Positions 1 to 9,533 are shown, counted from the stretch's first letter. The stretch is 64,000 nt of DNA from an uncultured Bacteroidota bacterium (GCA_902786595.1 CADADB010000007.1:68536-132535), one strand, 5' to 3'. Notes: generated from the letters alone by a model not told the origin. Made by a program: numbers and translations.

Positions 1-1
1 C

Positions 2-1399
2 AAGGCCTGGGTCAACGATGCGGTGGTGAACGCCGAGATGCAGGCCGTTTTGGAGTCCGTTTCCGATGCCAAAATCGGAAACGAAAAGTTGGTTTTGGTT
101 GCCACCCCAATCTACCACATTTACGACAACTACCACCACGTCAAGAGTCATTCCGCCGACAAACGCAATGCCGAGCAGCTGCAGAAGCTGATGTGCCGTG
201 CCCTCAAACGTCAAAAGATCACTCCGGTCACGCTTACCATGGACTTTTCCAAGCCGGAAACGGAAAAATACAACAACTACGTGAAAATGCGCCTCTGGAA
301 CGATGACTTCACCAACGCCGGCGGCCTTGACATGCGCTACCACACTTCTGAATACCTCGATGACATCGCCGCCGAGCTGGGCAGCCGAAAACTCTGCTTC
401 GTGCATGTAACGGACGCTCCCGGCCGTGGTTTCTTCGGCAACAAGCTCTCCCTGCCCTGGCTCGTCCCCATGTTCCCCTACTCCCTGCCCGTCGTGGCGG
501 CCGTGCTGAGTCTCCGCCAACACGATGTCGATGTGAATTTCCGCGTCATCGATGTGGTGGATGGCAAGACGGAAGTCTCCAGCCGCTATTCCAAATCCGA
601 GGTGATGCGCAAAGCATACGTGAACGGATATGTCTATCAGAAGGTCGAGGATTACGTGAAACCGAAGATGTACAACTTCTTGGGCAACCATGTGATCCTG
701 AACATGGAGGGTTACATTTCACCCGCATGGCTGAACCCGAATCCGGTGAGTTCGGGCTGGGACATCTCTAAAGGGGCGCAACGTTATCTGGGGCTCAACT
801 ACTTCCTTACACCCAACATCGAGCTGATGGTGTGGAAAAAGGGAACGGTGGGCGTCGGATACAACTACTACAATTCGCCCTTCAAGGGCAGCGACTGCCG
901 CCTCCGGATAGGACACCAATACTATGGCTATACAGATTGGGGCGAAGCTGAGCTTTACGGGAACATCATCGCACACGGCTTTAATGCTTATTACAAGCAA
1001 TATGTCGGGAACCGTTTCGCACCCCTCGGACATTACTTCAAATTCATCTTTGACGGCTTCTTCTACCATTATAAAATGGACACCGAAGGCATACAAATCG
1101 GCATCATCGAAGGCACGCAAGAGCCATACGAGGAAATCATAGAGAACAAAGGCAACATTTTCGGCCTAAAAATCGAATACGGCTACGACTTCATCTTGCT
1201 GAACCGTCTCAAACTCACGCTGGGCGCAAGTCTCGGCACCACTTTCGGCGGCTACAAGGTTCCTTTTGCCAGAATCAAGGACAGCTCGGCTATTTACTAT
1301 GAAGAATCCACCCTGCGATATGACAATTACGCACGAACTCGTATTCTCGGCGCTTATTGTTTCGGGTTGAAGCTGGGAATTGGATTTATTCCGTTTTAA
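2..1399 (+). CDS. Barrel-like envelope protein of unknown function, 5' end outside window
   Basis: The frame is open through base 2, with codons before the first possible GTG at 23, so the gene begins left of the window and only its C-terminal part (about 465 residues) is present. The first 210 or so visible residues look soluble, mixed alpha/beta. The second half is rich in Tyr, Phe and Gly with alternating hydrophobic strands and ends in GFIPF, a terminal aromatic as in outer-membrane barrels. I do not recognise the family. The stop is followed after 12 bases by an Ig-like lipoprotein gene on the same strand, so the two may be co-transcribed. An outer-membrane location is inferred from composition only. 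Confidence 0.6.
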   Translation, partial: KAWVNDAVVNAEMQAVLESVSDAKIGNEKLVLVATPIYHIYDNYHHVKSHSADKRNAEQLQKLMCRALKRQKITPVTLTMDFSKPETEKYNNYVKMRLWNDDFTNAGGLDMRYHTSEYLDDIAAELGSRKLCFVHVTDAPGRGFFGNKLSLPWLVPMFPYSLPVVAAVLSLRQHDVDVNFRVIDVVDGKTEVSSRYSKSEVMRKAYVNGYVYQKVEDYVKPKMYNFLGNHVILNMEGYISPAWLNPNPVSSGWDISKGAQRYLGLNYFLTPNIELMVWKKGTVGVGYNYYNSPFKGSDCRLRIGHQYYGYTDWGEAELYGNIIAHGFNAYYKQYVGNRFAPLGHYFKFIFDGFFYHYKMDTEGIQIGIIEGTQEPYEEIIENKGNIFGLKIEYGYDFILLNRLKLTLGASLGTTFGGYKVPFARIKDSSAIYYEESTLRYDNYARTRILGAYCFGLKLGIGFIPF

Positions 1400-1411
1400 T
1401 TAGAGAATTAG

Positions 1412-3076
1412 ATGAAAAGAAAAGGTATTGATGTTATTGCGGCAATGATGATTTTGGCGGCGTTTTTCGCGGGCTGTGCGAAGATTTCCAGTCCGACGGG
1501 CGGGCCGCGGGACACCACACCGCCAAAGGTGGTGAAGATGACTCCCGAAAACCAGTCTGTACGATTCCACGACAAACAGATCCGGTTTTTTTTCGATGAA
1601 TACGTCACGCTGAACAACCCGACAACGAACGTCCTCATCTCGCCCCCGATGGCGGAATCGCCGCAATACACCTTGAAAGGCAAGTCACTGATCATCAAGT
1701 TCAAAGACACCCTGCGGGCCAACACCACCTACAACATGGTCTTCTCCGACTGCATACGGGATTACCATGAAAACACGCCCCTGAGCTACTTCCATTACAG
1801 CTTCTCCACGGGCGACAGTCTGGATGACTACATGATTCGGGGCAACATTCTTGACGCCAAAAGTCTGACTCCTTCCAAGGATTTCTACGTGTTGTTGTAC
1901 AAAAACACGGCCGATTCCCTGCCGCTTACCACGAGGCCTGACTACGTCACCAAAACCCATGAAGACGGCAGCTTCCTTTTTCAAAACATCACGGAAGGGA
2001 CTTATAAAGTTTTCGCACTCAAAGATATAAACTCCGATTTACTTTACAATCTTCCCAACGAAGAAATTGCTTTTCTGGAAGAAACCGTCACCGCATACCA
2101 CGCTCTGTCTGACAGTGCCTCCGACTCTCTCAAAGCCACATTGCCTACGCTGACGATGTACTCCTTTATGGGTGTTGACACCTCCCAAAAACTGCAACAC
2201 TATGAGAATCCGACAATGGGGACATACCTTTTCCCATACAAATCAGCTGTGGGACATTTCTCGGCCACCCCAATCAAAGAAACACTGGATTACTTCGAAC
2301 GGATCAATGAGACAAAAGACACCATCACCTGGTATCTGAAATCGCCTTTGTCGGACACCGTCATGTACTTGTTGAATGCGGATGATCACCTCGACACCGT
2401 TCGCCTTGCCCCATATCATGAAAAGGCGACAAGCGGAAGAGGCCGACAGGTCCAAACGAAAAAGCTTAATGTTTCTTTCTTGAATGCCGGCGAATACAAT
2501 AAAGCTTTGACACTGAACTTTTCCTATCCCATCCGACCGACCGACTCATTTGATGTATATGTGTATTCCCAGCACCAATCTATAAAAGACACAGATATTT
2601 ACCGTTATTCCGTCCCAGACTCTTTTGTGATGCAGCTGCCGCTTCCCATGAACTATCAAGAGAAAAAGTCATACACCGTCATGATCCCTGACTCCCTGTT
2701 TTACGGTTACAACGGCCTCACGAACGACACGTTGAAAACGCAATTCTCCGCCAAATCGGTCAAAGAATACGGCACGCTCATCATGAGTTACGAACTTCCT
2801 GACGACGGGAAAACATATTTCGTCACCTTATGGAAGGGGGACAACAAGATACAGGAGGACAAGCTAACCGAATCGTCCACCATCACCTATTCATTTCTGA
2901 ATCCAAATTCGTATCGAATCAGCGCTTTTTGTGACGAAAACGGCAATGGGAAATGGGACACGGGCGATTATTCATCCAAAAGGCAGCCGGAAAAGATGTT
3001 TTCTTTCCCGAAAAGCATTTCCATCCGAGCTTATTGGGATTTGGAGGAAACCTTTAAAATTGGTAGCAATAACTAA
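1412..3076 (+). CDS. Ig-like (SbsA/Big_5-type) domain lipoprotein
   Basis: A hydrophobic N-terminal segment ends in a lipobox (FFAGC, Cys22), so this is a predicted lipoprotein of 554 residues. The mature start, SSPTGGPRDTTPPKV, followed by a strand-rich domain to about residue 130 (NTTYNMVFSDCIRDY, FSTGD), matches the SbsA/Big_5 Ig-like fold common at the N terminus of Bacteroidota lipoproteins. The region DEDGSFLFQNI-like at about 170-200 (ENGDFR-type carboxypeptidase-regulatory look) and a C-terminal CDENGNGKWDTGDY segment resemble small beta-sandwich or calcium-loop modules. Function unknown; cell-surface or periplasmic role inferred. It starts 12 bases after the preceding gene. Its last 23 bases overlap the end of the convergent barrel gene. 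Confidence 0.8.
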   Translation: MKRKGIDVIAAMMILAAFFAGCAKISSPTGGPRDTTPPKVVKMTPENQSVRFHDKQIRFFFDEYVTLNNPTTNVLISPPMAESPQYTLKGKSLIIKFKDTLRANTTYNMVFSDCIRDYHENTPLSYFHYSFSTGDSLDDYMIRGNILDAKSLTPSKDFYVLLYKNTADSLPLTTRPDYVTKTHEDGSFLFQNITEGTYKVFALKDINSDLLYNLPNEEIAFLEETVTAYHALSDSASDSLKATLPTLTMYSFMGVDTSQKLQHYENPTMGTYLFPYKSAVGHFSATPIKETLDYFERINETKDTITWYLKSPLSDTVMYLLNADDHLDTVRLAPYHEKATSGRGRQVQTKKLNVSFLNAGEYNKALTLNFSYPIRPTDSFDVYVYSQHQSIKDTDIYRYSVPDSFVMQLPLPMNYQEKKSYTVMIPDSLFYGYNGLTNDTLKTQFSAKSVKEYGTLIMSYELPDDGKTYFVTLWKGDNKIQEDKLTESSTITYSFLNPNSYRISAFCDENGNGKWDTGDYSSKRQPEKMFSFPKSISIRAYWDLEETFKIGSNN

Positions 3077-3698
3077 GAGTCAACAAGGTATTGAACTGTT
3101 TCTTGATCACACGGCCATAGACCCACGTGGGGATGCGAACGGGTATCAGAGAATTGCTGAATCGGAAATTGACACTGTGATGGTCTGCTATCTTGAACGA
3201 TAAGCCAGCCATGCCGGAAAACTCAAAACGCCGGAACGGGGGTCTTCCGACTATCACGCCCGTAGCTTCCCGCTCCCGTTGAAAAACAACTACGCCAAGC
3301 GCTGGTCCGACCTCCAGTTCGAACTGGAACGGTCTGCCCCACATCGTCCATTTCCCGACGGCCCATTCCAACAACAAGGGCACCTCCACATAGCCAAGCC
3401 GTAAAGAATAGAAATCTACCTCATAATGCTTCGGAGGGGTATAAGAATGGCTGCCTTTCATCGTGAAATCAAGCTCCAACTGCAGTTTCAGACTGCCGGA
3501 AGCATTCACGGCATGGTTGACAAAAAGGCCGGCCGAAGCGCCCACCTGATGGAAACCGGACAAATCATCGCCTGAAATCTGCGACGCCGTGAAACCGACA
3601 CGCACACCGCCATAGAACCGCGACACATCCGGTTTCTCCTGTGCCACCGCCGACAAAACCACGGCAAATATTGCCAAACAAACAATCAGTTTTTTCAT
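3054..3698 (-). CDS. Small outer-membrane beta-barrel protein (PorT-like)
   Basis: 214 residues. A signal peptide (MKKLIVCLAIFAVVLSAVAQ) is followed by a chain of amphipathic strands: FYGGVRVGF near the start, SLKLQLELDF, YVEVPLLLEW, FSGMAGLSFKI, TLLTLSYCYQF at the end, the terminal Phe fitting an outer-membrane barrel. The YVEVPLLLEW strand is typical of the PorT/OmpW-like barrels abundant in Bacteroidota. No enzymatic motif. Single gene, convergent with the Ig-like lipoprotein and overlapping its 3' end by 23 bases. A TATTTTTG box ends only five bases before the start codon, so the message may be essentially leaderless. Confidence 0.8.
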   Translation of the reverse strand: MKKLIVCLAIFAVVLSAVAQEKPDVSRFYGGVRVGFTASQISGDDLSGFHQVGASAGLFVNHAVNASGSLKLQLELDFTMKGSHSYTPPKHYEVDFYSLRLGYVEVPLLLEWAVGKWTMWGRPFQFELEVGPALGVVVFQREREATGVIVGRPPFRRFEFSGMAGLSFKIADHHSVNFRFSNSLIPVRIPTWVYGRVIKKQFNTLLTLSYCYQF

Positions 3699-3703
3699 TG
3701 CGG

Positions 3704-3711
3704 CAAAAATA
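3704..3711 (-). promoter_or_regulatory. TAnnTTTG -7 box almost touching the start codon
   Basis: Read on the minus strand this is TATTTTTG, a perfect Bacteroidota -7 element, separated from the ATG of the barrel gene by CCGCA only. Transcription starting a few bases after the box would begin at or next to the start codon. Confidence 0.65.
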
Positions 3712-3813
3712 CATAAAATATCGTATTTTTGTCTTTTGAATCCAAGCTCCTCGTTAACAATATAAAAAATTGATTATCAGTTAGATTGAAGAAAAATATT
3801 TGGACATATCGTT

Positions 3814-5310
3814 ATGAAACCGAAAAGATTCTTCTGGTTGACCGCATTATTGCTGACGCTAACCAGTATCCAAATCCCTATGGCCATGGCACAAATTTCC
3901 CCATTTGATTTCGGATTGCGCGAAGCGGAAAATGACACCGCCCGCTATTGGGCTCTGTATCACGCACATGCCGAGGCACTTGCACGCGGCCTGGAAGTAA
4001 ACTACGAAGGCATCGACACCCTTGAAATCGAGCTTCCGGCCGACTTCAAGAGCATCCCGATCGGGCCGCGCACTGATTTCGGCGGACTTGTGCTCTATGT
4101 CACCAATCATGCCCGGCACGGCGCTCTTTTCACCATGCCCAACCGGCAGCAAGAACTGACGCTCTCAAAACACCGGATTGAGAATGGGGATTTCCGCATG
4201 ATGCCGGATCTGGCTTCCGGAGACAAGCTTCTGGTCCTGAAAGACGACAATCCCTGGACGGAGCGCATCGGCTACGGTTACCGCGTGTTCCGGCAAGACC
4301 TCATCTGGATTCACGACGGGAAGGGCATGAACAAGCCCATCGCTCCCTGGAACACAGACTCTACCCGCCTCAATGCATCCTTTTTCGACGTGGACACTTC
4401 GCAGAAAATTTTCCGCGGACTGACCTTGCACCGCCGTGACGGCTCCACGTTCAGAACCGGCTGCCTCTACTTGAACGGTCAGTTCAATGTGCTGGTGGAA
4501 GACATCCACGTGACCACACCTAAAAGCAGAATGATTGCCGATGGCGTATTCAGTGTGAGCAACTCAGCACGCATCACTTTCCGCGATGTGACCGTGGACG
4601 GCACCTATTCTGGATACGGACGTTGGCGCGACTATGGCTATGCCTTTGCCCTCAACAACCTATGGGCCACCACGTTCGAGCGAGTCACCGCAGACGGCAA
4701 CTGGGGGGTCTTCGGCACCAACCACCTCTCCAACACCATCCTGGAAGACTGCGACATCAATCGTTTCGACATTCACTGCTATGGCCGGGACGCCCTGCTG
4801 AAACGATGTACGCTTCGGCAACGACAAACCCAATTCTCCTCCATGTACGGTACCGTCACTTTCGATTCCTGCCGTTTCGTGGACTGCATCCCCGTACGCA
4901 TCCGTTCCAGCTACAACGCGTACACCCCTTTCGACATCGTGATGCAAGACTGCACCTTCGAGCTCACCATGCGCCACCACTCACTGGTCAATGTGATGCT
5001 GCTGGACACAGCCGCAAACAGCCGTCCCGAACTCAGCCGCAAGTGCTGGCCCAATCTGACCGTCAACAACATGACCGTCATTGTGCCGGGTACCGTTCGC
5101 TCCATGAACCTTTACGAGCCCACTGGCACCCAAAGCGAACTGAAAAAGCCCGTGGACTATATCAGCAAGGTGGAAGTCACCGGGATTAAAATGCTGCGCC
5201 CCAATGGAAAAACCGCAAACATCCCCGTCAGACTCACTTCTCGTGAGTTTGTCTCCCTGCAAAAAATGGAAATCACCCTGCCTGACGACAAGGGCAATAC
5301 GCGACAATAA
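3814..5310 (+). CDS. Secreted right-handed beta-helix protein
   Basis: 498 residues with a signal peptide (hydrophobic run to about residue 26, AMA-Q). From about residue 190 to 400 the chain is a succession of short strands and turns (FRGLTLHRRDG, FNVLVEDIHVTT, ARITFRDVTVDG, WATTFERVTADG, LSNTILEDCDINRF, DALLKRCTLRQ, YGTVTFDSCRFVDC) in the spacing expected for pectin-lyase-like parallel beta-helices. I see no specific catalytic residues of a polysaccharide lyase or GH28, so substrate and activity are unknown. It could be a carbohydrate-active or adhesive surface protein. Convergent with the following minus-strand gene, 20 bases apart. Confidence 0.7.
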   Translation: MKPKRFFWLTALLLTLTSIQIPMAMAQISPFDFGLREAENDTARYWALYHAHAEALARGLEVNYEGIDTLEIELPADFKSIPIGPRTDFGGLVLYVTNHARHGALFTMPNRQQELTLSKHRIENGDFRMMPDLASGDKLLVLKDDNPWTERIGYGYRVFRQDLIWIHDGKGMNKPIAPWNTDSTRLNASFFDVDTSQKIFRGLTLHRRDGSTFRTGCLYLNGQFNVLVEDIHVTTPKSRMIADGVFSVSNSARITFRDVTVDGTYSGYGRWRDYGYAFALNNLWATTFERVTADGNWGVFGTNHLSNTILEDCDINRFDIHCYGRDALLKRCTLRQRQTQFSSMYGTVTFDSCRFVDCIPVRIRSSYNAYTPFDIVMQDCTFELTMRHHSLVNVMLLDTAANSRPELSRKCWPNLTVNNMTVIVPGTVRSMNLYEPTGTQSELKKPVDYISKVEVTGIKMLRPNGKTANIPVRLTSREFVSLQKMEITLPDDKGNTRQ

Positions 5311-5330
5311 TATTCCAGAATGTCCGTACT

Positions 5331-6914
5331 CTATTCAAAGAAATGATCGGCAGTCGGATGCAGCACACTGTCGGAAAGTGTGCACACGGACAGTTCTCCA
5401 TCTCCGGCCAGACGCTGTAAACGAGGTAAAATATACGATGCCGCGTCAAATTCACGACGATAGACCTCATCTTCTACCAAAATATAATCGTAGTCGAACG
5501 TCAACGCATGGGCGACCACAGCCGTGTCGTTCCACATAACAGCATATCCTTCCCTGTTCATCATCACGAAAGGAGTGTTCTGCGGATAGGAGAACAACGT
5601 CAGGAAACGTAAGTCCTTTGATCCATAGCCCGTTTCCGACAACATACGATTTGCATTTTTATAGCGGATGGCGGTTGTGAGTGCCTCTACACCTTCCTGA
5701 CGGCGCGTCCGCTGCATCCGGCAGGCCACTACGGTCATGTATGCGGTGAAAGCCAACACCACAGCCAGGGCCGCCACGCGCACCCATTGTTTGGACGGGT
5801 TGGGAAGTATGCTCAACAAACCAGCAAATGACATCACAATAGGCAGATAGAAGCTGTCCAGAAAATAGTAGTCATGGTCGGCATATTGCTGTGACATAGC
5901 CAATGCAAACAACACCTCCCCAAGCATCCAGATGGCCAGCAACCACCACAAAGACAATCGTTTGCCTTCTACTTTGGATTTCTTTCCTTTGAATATCAAG
6001 GTGACAACAGCTCCGACGGCTACCACCACGTAGAGCCAATGCTGTATCCGCTGATAATAGTGGAACATCCAGCGGTCGTGAACATACTGCAGCACCTCGC
6101 GAGCTTCATCCATATTTTGGACGGGAAGCAAACTGCCCAAAAACAGAGATCCGTATTGCTGTCGCAGATGCATGCTCCACAGCCACCAAGCGGCGAAAAG
6201 CAAAGCTCCTGCGACAAACGGCAGCCACGAAGAGCGGAAGCGAGCTTCCCCTCGCCATATCCGTAGCATCTGAAAACACCCCACCGCCACCCACAACACG
6301 GCAAAAGAAGTTCGGGTCATCATAGACAAGGTGATGAGCAATAGAGCCATATAGAGCTTCCATGTCTTGTCGTCGTGCAAATAGAGTACATAAAAAAGCA
6401 AACCTCCAATAGCCAGCGACAAAGCAGGCGTTGTGGGAAGGAACGAGGAACTATAATAAGCAAACGAAGGGGAAGTGGCCATAAACACAGCCACGAGCAA
6501 GGATTTCGCCCTCGAAGCGGACAGCACAAAGGCCAGCAAGTAAAGTGCCCATAGTCCCAGAATCGTGACCGCCAAAGTCAGGCCGCGGAAAACCCAGGGT
6601 TGGGTGCTGCCGGTAACAGACATCAGCACGGCGACGAGCCAATGATGCAACGGCAGGTCACACCCTGTCACCAAAGACTCCGGATCTTCGAATCCATACT
6701 GCTGTTTGTTGTATATTAGCGTCTGTGGATGGAACAAATCGCACCCGTTATGCCGAAAGCCCAAAGCCAGCGAATAGTTATCCGCCTGCGCCCAAGCATG
6801 GATATATGCCGGAGGTTCATTCAGATGCCGAACACCGATGATCAAAGCCACCAGCGCAATTATCATCAGCGGCAGAAAATGTTGTTTAATAAACGGTACT
6901 AACTTACCACTCAT
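5331..6914 (-). CDS. Polytopic membrane glycosyltransferase, GT39/ArnT-like
   Basis: 527 residues with roughly ten hydrophobic helices. After the first helix comes an acidic/aromatic loop (HAWAQADNYSLAL, then HPQTLIYN, GFEDPES), like the first periplasmic loop of polyprenyl-phosphate-sugar-dependent GT-C transferases, where catalytic acidic residues lie. The C-terminal 120 residues are soluble. Family assignment is by architecture. The likely role is transfer of a sugar from a lipid carrier to an envelope glycan or protein; acceptor unknown. Single gene with its own TAnnTTTG box 25 bases upstream of ATG. No linked glycan cluster. Confidence 0.65.
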   Translation of the reverse strand: MSGKLVPFIKQHFLPLMIIALVALIIGVRHLNEPPAYIHAWAQADNYSLALGFRHNGCDLFHPQTLIYNKQQYGFEDPESLVTGCDLPLHHWLVAVLMSVTGSTQPWVFRGLTLAVTILGLWALYLLAFVLSASRAKSLLVAVFMATSPSFAYYSSSFLPTTPALSLAIGGLLFYVLYLHDDKTWKLYMALLLITLSMMTRTSFAVLWVAVGCFQMLRIWRGEARFRSSWLPFVAGALLFAAWWLWSMHLRQQYGSLFLGSLLPVQNMDEAREVLQYVHDRWMFHYYQRIQHWLYVVVAVGAVVTLIFKGKKSKVEGKRLSLWWLLAIWMLGEVLFALAMSQQYADHDYYFLDSFYLPIVMSFAGLLSILPNPSKQWVRVAALAVVLAFTAYMTVVACRMQRTRRQEGVEALTTAIRYKNANRMLSETGYGSKDLRFLTLFSYPQNTPFVMMNREGYAVMWNDTAVVAHALTFDYDYILVEDEVYRREFDAASYILPRLQRLAGDGELSVCTLSDSVLHPTADHFFE

Positions 6915-6939
6915 CTTCTGAAGTATCTTTTTTCGGCGA

Positions 6940-6947
6940 CAAAAATA
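6940..6947 (-). promoter_or_regulatory. TATTTTTG -7 box for the GT39-like gene
   Basis: The minus-strand reading is TATTTTTG, 25 bases upstream of the ATG at 6914. Confidence 0.55.
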
Positions 6948-6961
6948 TATTTTTTACGTGA

Positions 6962-6985
6962 ACTATGACTATGACAATGACTATA
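6962..6985 (+). repeat. Hexamer tandem repeat (ACTATG type, 4 units)
   Basis: Units ACTATG, ACTATG, ACAATG, ACTATA sit in the divergent gap before the GH97 gene, just upstream of its promoter. One of two six-base arrays; most arrays in the window have a seven-base period. Confidence 0.6.
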
Positions 6986-7005
6986 ACTTGTCAAAGAATA
7001 ATTAT

Positions 7006-7013
7006 TATTTTTG
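7006..7013 (+). promoter_or_regulatory. TATTTTTG -7 box for the GH97 gene
   Basis: Perfect TAnnTTTG element 24 bases before the chosen ATG at 7038, with a TTG about 16 bases upstream of it. It argues against the TTG at 7011, which lies inside the box, as translation start. Confidence 0.65.
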
Positions 7014-7037
7014 CAGTCGGAAAATAAAATTCAGATT

Positions 7038-9395
7038 ATGAAAAGAAAATGCGCTCTCATCTTGTTGTTCACGGCAATTCTAACATTGCCGTCATTCGCC
7101 CAACATCATCCCAAAGCACCCGCCATGCCGGCAGATGCACTGACACTGCAAAGTCCTGACCATCAGTTGGAACTCAAGTTCGCCGTGGTGAACGGGCAAC
7201 CACAATATTCGCTTCTTCGCAACGGCAAGCCCGTGGTATTGCCCTCGCGCATGGGCTTCACTCTCGAATGGCGCGACGATCTGGCGCACGCCTTCGTCAT
7301 TAAAGACAAATCATACAGCACTTTTGATGAAACGTGGGAACCCGTGTGGGGCGAAGAAGCGCACATCCGCAACCATTACAACGAAATGCTGGTGACCTTG
7401 GAACAGCCCATCGGCAGTGTGGAGAGCATGGACCACTCCACCGAAAAGAAAGCCACCGTCATGCAAATCCGTTTCCGACTCTATGACGACGGTCTCGGAT
7501 TCCGCTACGAGTTCCCGATCGAAAACGCGCTCGTCTGCTTCTGGATCAAAGAGGAGCTGACCGAGTTCGCGATGGCGGGCGACCACACCGCTTGGTGGAT
7601 TCCCGGCGACTTGGACACGCAGGAGTACAACTACACTGAATCGAAACTGTCGCAAATCCGCGATTTGTGGGACGAAGGGCACAAGAACGGTGGATGGCCC
7701 TGGACCGCATTCTCAAAGACCGGGGTGCAGACCGCTTTGCAGATGAAGACTGCTGACGGGCTCTACCTCAACATCCATGAGGCGGCCACCCTCGACTTCC
7801 CGACCATGCACCTCGATCTCGATGACACCACGATGGTTTTCCGGGCATGGCTCTGTCCCGACGCCACGGGCTACAAAGGCCGCATCCAGGCCCCGTGCGT
7901 CACTCCCTGGCGCACCGTGATGGTCTGCGAGAAGGCCACGGATGTGCTCGCCTCGCGCCTCATCCTCAACCTCAACGAGCCGTGCGCTCTTGAGGATGTT
8001 TCTTGGATTCACCCCGTGAAATACATGGGTGTCTGGTGGGAGATGATCTCCGGCAAGAGCACTTGGAACTACACCAACGACTTCCCGTCAGTGAAAATCG
8101 GCGAGACCGATTTCGTTCATGCCAAACCCAACGGCACGCACGGCGCGAACAATGCCAACATCCGCCGCTACATCGACTTTGCGGCGGCTAACGGATTTGA
8201 CGGTCTGCTCATCGAGGGCTGGAACGTCGGTTGGGAAGATTGGTACGGCAAGCAGAAGGTGTTCGTGTTCGATTTCCTCACCCCCTACCCCGACTTCGAT
8301 CTGCCCGCGCTGAACAAATACGCCCACGAGAAGGGCATCCGCCTCATCATGCACCACGAAAGCTCCGCTTCCACAGGCAACTACGAACGTTGGATGGAGC
8401 AGGCCTACACACTGATGAACCAATACGGATACGATGCCGTGAAGGGCGGTTATGTGGGCACCATCATCCCGTTTGGCGAAGGTCACTACAGCCAACCCAT
8501 CAACAACCACTACCATTACGCCATCGTGGAGGCCGCCAAGCACCACATCATGGTCAACTCGCACGAGGCGGTGAGACCTACCGGTCTTTGCCGCACCTGG
8601 CCCAACATGATCGGCAACGAGAGCGCCATGGGCACCGAGTTCCGCGAACGCATCCATCCCGGACACACCGCCATTCTGCCGTTCACGCGCCTGCAGGGCG
8701 GTCCGATGGACTACACCCCTGGCATCTTCGAGCCCGACATGGGCAAAATCGTGCCGTGGGGCAAGAAAATGAGCCACACCATCTGCAACCAACTGGGACT
8801 TTACGTCACCTTCTACTCCCCACTGCAGATGGCCGCTGACTTCCCCGAACACTATGAACCCTACATGGACGCCTTCCAGTTCATCAAAGACGTGGCGGTG
8901 GATTGGGACACCAGCATCTATATCATGGCCGAACCGGGCGACTACATTGTGACGGCCCGTCATCCGGAAATCTCCACTTTGAACAAGGCCGCCGATGGTG
9001 TCGGCACATTGGCTGACGGCAAAAAAGGCGTGATTGCCAATGCGACACGTTTTGTCTATGCCATTCCCGACAGCGTAGAGACGTGCCATGGCGCGTCTCT
9101 ACAGCAACCCCGTGACGTGTGGTACGTCGGCGGCATTACCGACGAAAACGCCCGCGAGGTGGAGGTCAAACTGGATTTCCTGAAACCCGGCGTGAAATAC
9201 GAGGCCACCATCTATGCCGATGCGAAAGAGGCCAGCGGTCTCCCGGACGATTCAGAATTCAGAGATCCAAACGCACAATTGAAATACAACCCATACGCCT
9301 ACACCATCACGAAGAAAACCGTGACAAGCAAGAGCGCCTTGAAGCTGCGGATGGCGCCGTGCGGCGGCTTCGCCGTGTCACTGCGGGAGAAATAA
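7038..9395 (+). CDS. GH97 alpha-glucosidase, inverting SusB type
   Basis: 785 residues with a signal peptide (MKRKCALILLFTAILTLPSFAQ), so periplasmic or surface-exposed. The order is N-terminal beta-sandwich, TIM barrel (about 280-640), C-terminal beta-sandwich. Glu441 (HHESSAS), Glu510 (NSHEAV) and Glu534 (GTEF) each lie two positions after the catalytic glutamates recalled for Bacteroides SusB (439, 508, 532). The retaining-type Asp nucleophile is absent (VKGGYVG), supporting an inverting, calcium-dependent enzyme releasing glucose from alpha-glucans. No SusC/D pair is adjacent. A 28-bp palindrome at 9075-9102 is inserted in frame and encodes VETCHGASLQ near the C terminus. The ATG at 7038 is chosen because the upstream TTG lies in the promoter. 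Confidence 0.92.
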   Translation: MKRKCALILLFTAILTLPSFAQHHPKAPAMPADALTLQSPDHQLELKFAVVNGQPQYSLLRNGKPVVLPSRMGFTLEWRDDLAHAFVIKDKSYSTFDETWEPVWGEEAHIRNHYNEMLVTLEQPIGSVESMDHSTEKKATVMQIRFRLYDDGLGFRYEFPIENALVCFWIKEELTEFAMAGDHTAWWIPGDLDTQEYNYTESKLSQIRDLWDEGHKNGGWPWTAFSKTGVQTALQMKTADGLYLNIHEAATLDFPTMHLDLDDTTMVFRAWLCPDATGYKGRIQAPCVTPWRTVMVCEKATDVLASRLILNLNEPCALEDVSWIHPVKYMGVWWEMISGKSTWNYTNDFPSVKIGETDFVHAKPNGTHGANNANIRRYIDFAAANGFDGLLIEGWNVGWEDWYGKQKVFVFDFLTPYPDFDLPALNKYAHEKGIRLIMHHESSASTGNYERWMEQAYTLMNQYGYDAVKGGYVGTIIPFGEGHYSQPINNHYHYAIVEAAKHHIMVNSHEAVRPTGLCRTWPNMIGNESAMGTEFRERIHPGHTAILPFTRLQGGPMDYTPGIFEPDMGKIVPWGKKMSHTICNQLGLYVTFYSPLQMAADFPEHYEPYMDAFQFIKDVAVDWDTSIYIMAEPGDYIVTARHPEISTLNKAADGVGTLADGKKGVIANATRFVYAIPDSVETCHGASLQQPRDVWYVGGITDENAREVEVKLDFLKPGVKYEATIYADAKEASGLPDDSEFRDPNAQLKYNPYAYTITKKTVTSKSALKLRMAPCGGFAVSLREK
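9075..9102 (+). repeat. 28-bp palindromic repeat, copy 1, inside the GH97 gene
   Basis: Arms GTAGAGACG and CGTCTCTAC flank a self-complementary 10-bp centre (TGCCATGGCG). It is read in frame within the coding sequence. Three other copies lie at 34203, 42682 and 63481. Confidence 0.85.
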
Positions 9396-9400
9396 TAATT

Positions 9401-9428
9401 GTGATTTGTGATCAGTGATTTGTGATTT
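9401..9428 (+). repeat. Heptanucleotide array GTGATTT, 4 units
   Basis: Units GTGATTT, GTGATCA, GTGATTT, GTGATTT follow the GH97 stop codon. Confidence 0.7.
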
Positions 9429-9441
9429 GTCAATGGACTAA

Positions 9442-9483
9442 GTTTAAGTCTAAGTCTAAGTTTAAGTTTAAGTCTATGTTTAA
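9442..9483 (+). repeat. Hexamer tandem repeat GTYTAA, 7 units
   Basis: Seven contiguous six-base units (GTTTAA, GTCTAA, GTCTAA, GTTTAA, GTTTAA, GTCTAT, GTTTAA) in the gap before the first DUF4230 gene. Confidence 0.75.
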
Positions 9484-9533
9484 TCTTTAGTCTTTATCCG
9501 AGTCTATATACAATATCGGTTAATGTGAGCATT

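Noticed and set aside
8088..9089. A 333-codon open frame on the minus strand inside the GH97 gene
   Set aside because: It is a low-complexity, His/Val/Gly-rich frame antisense to a well-supported gene with all catalytic motifs, so a codon-bias shadow.
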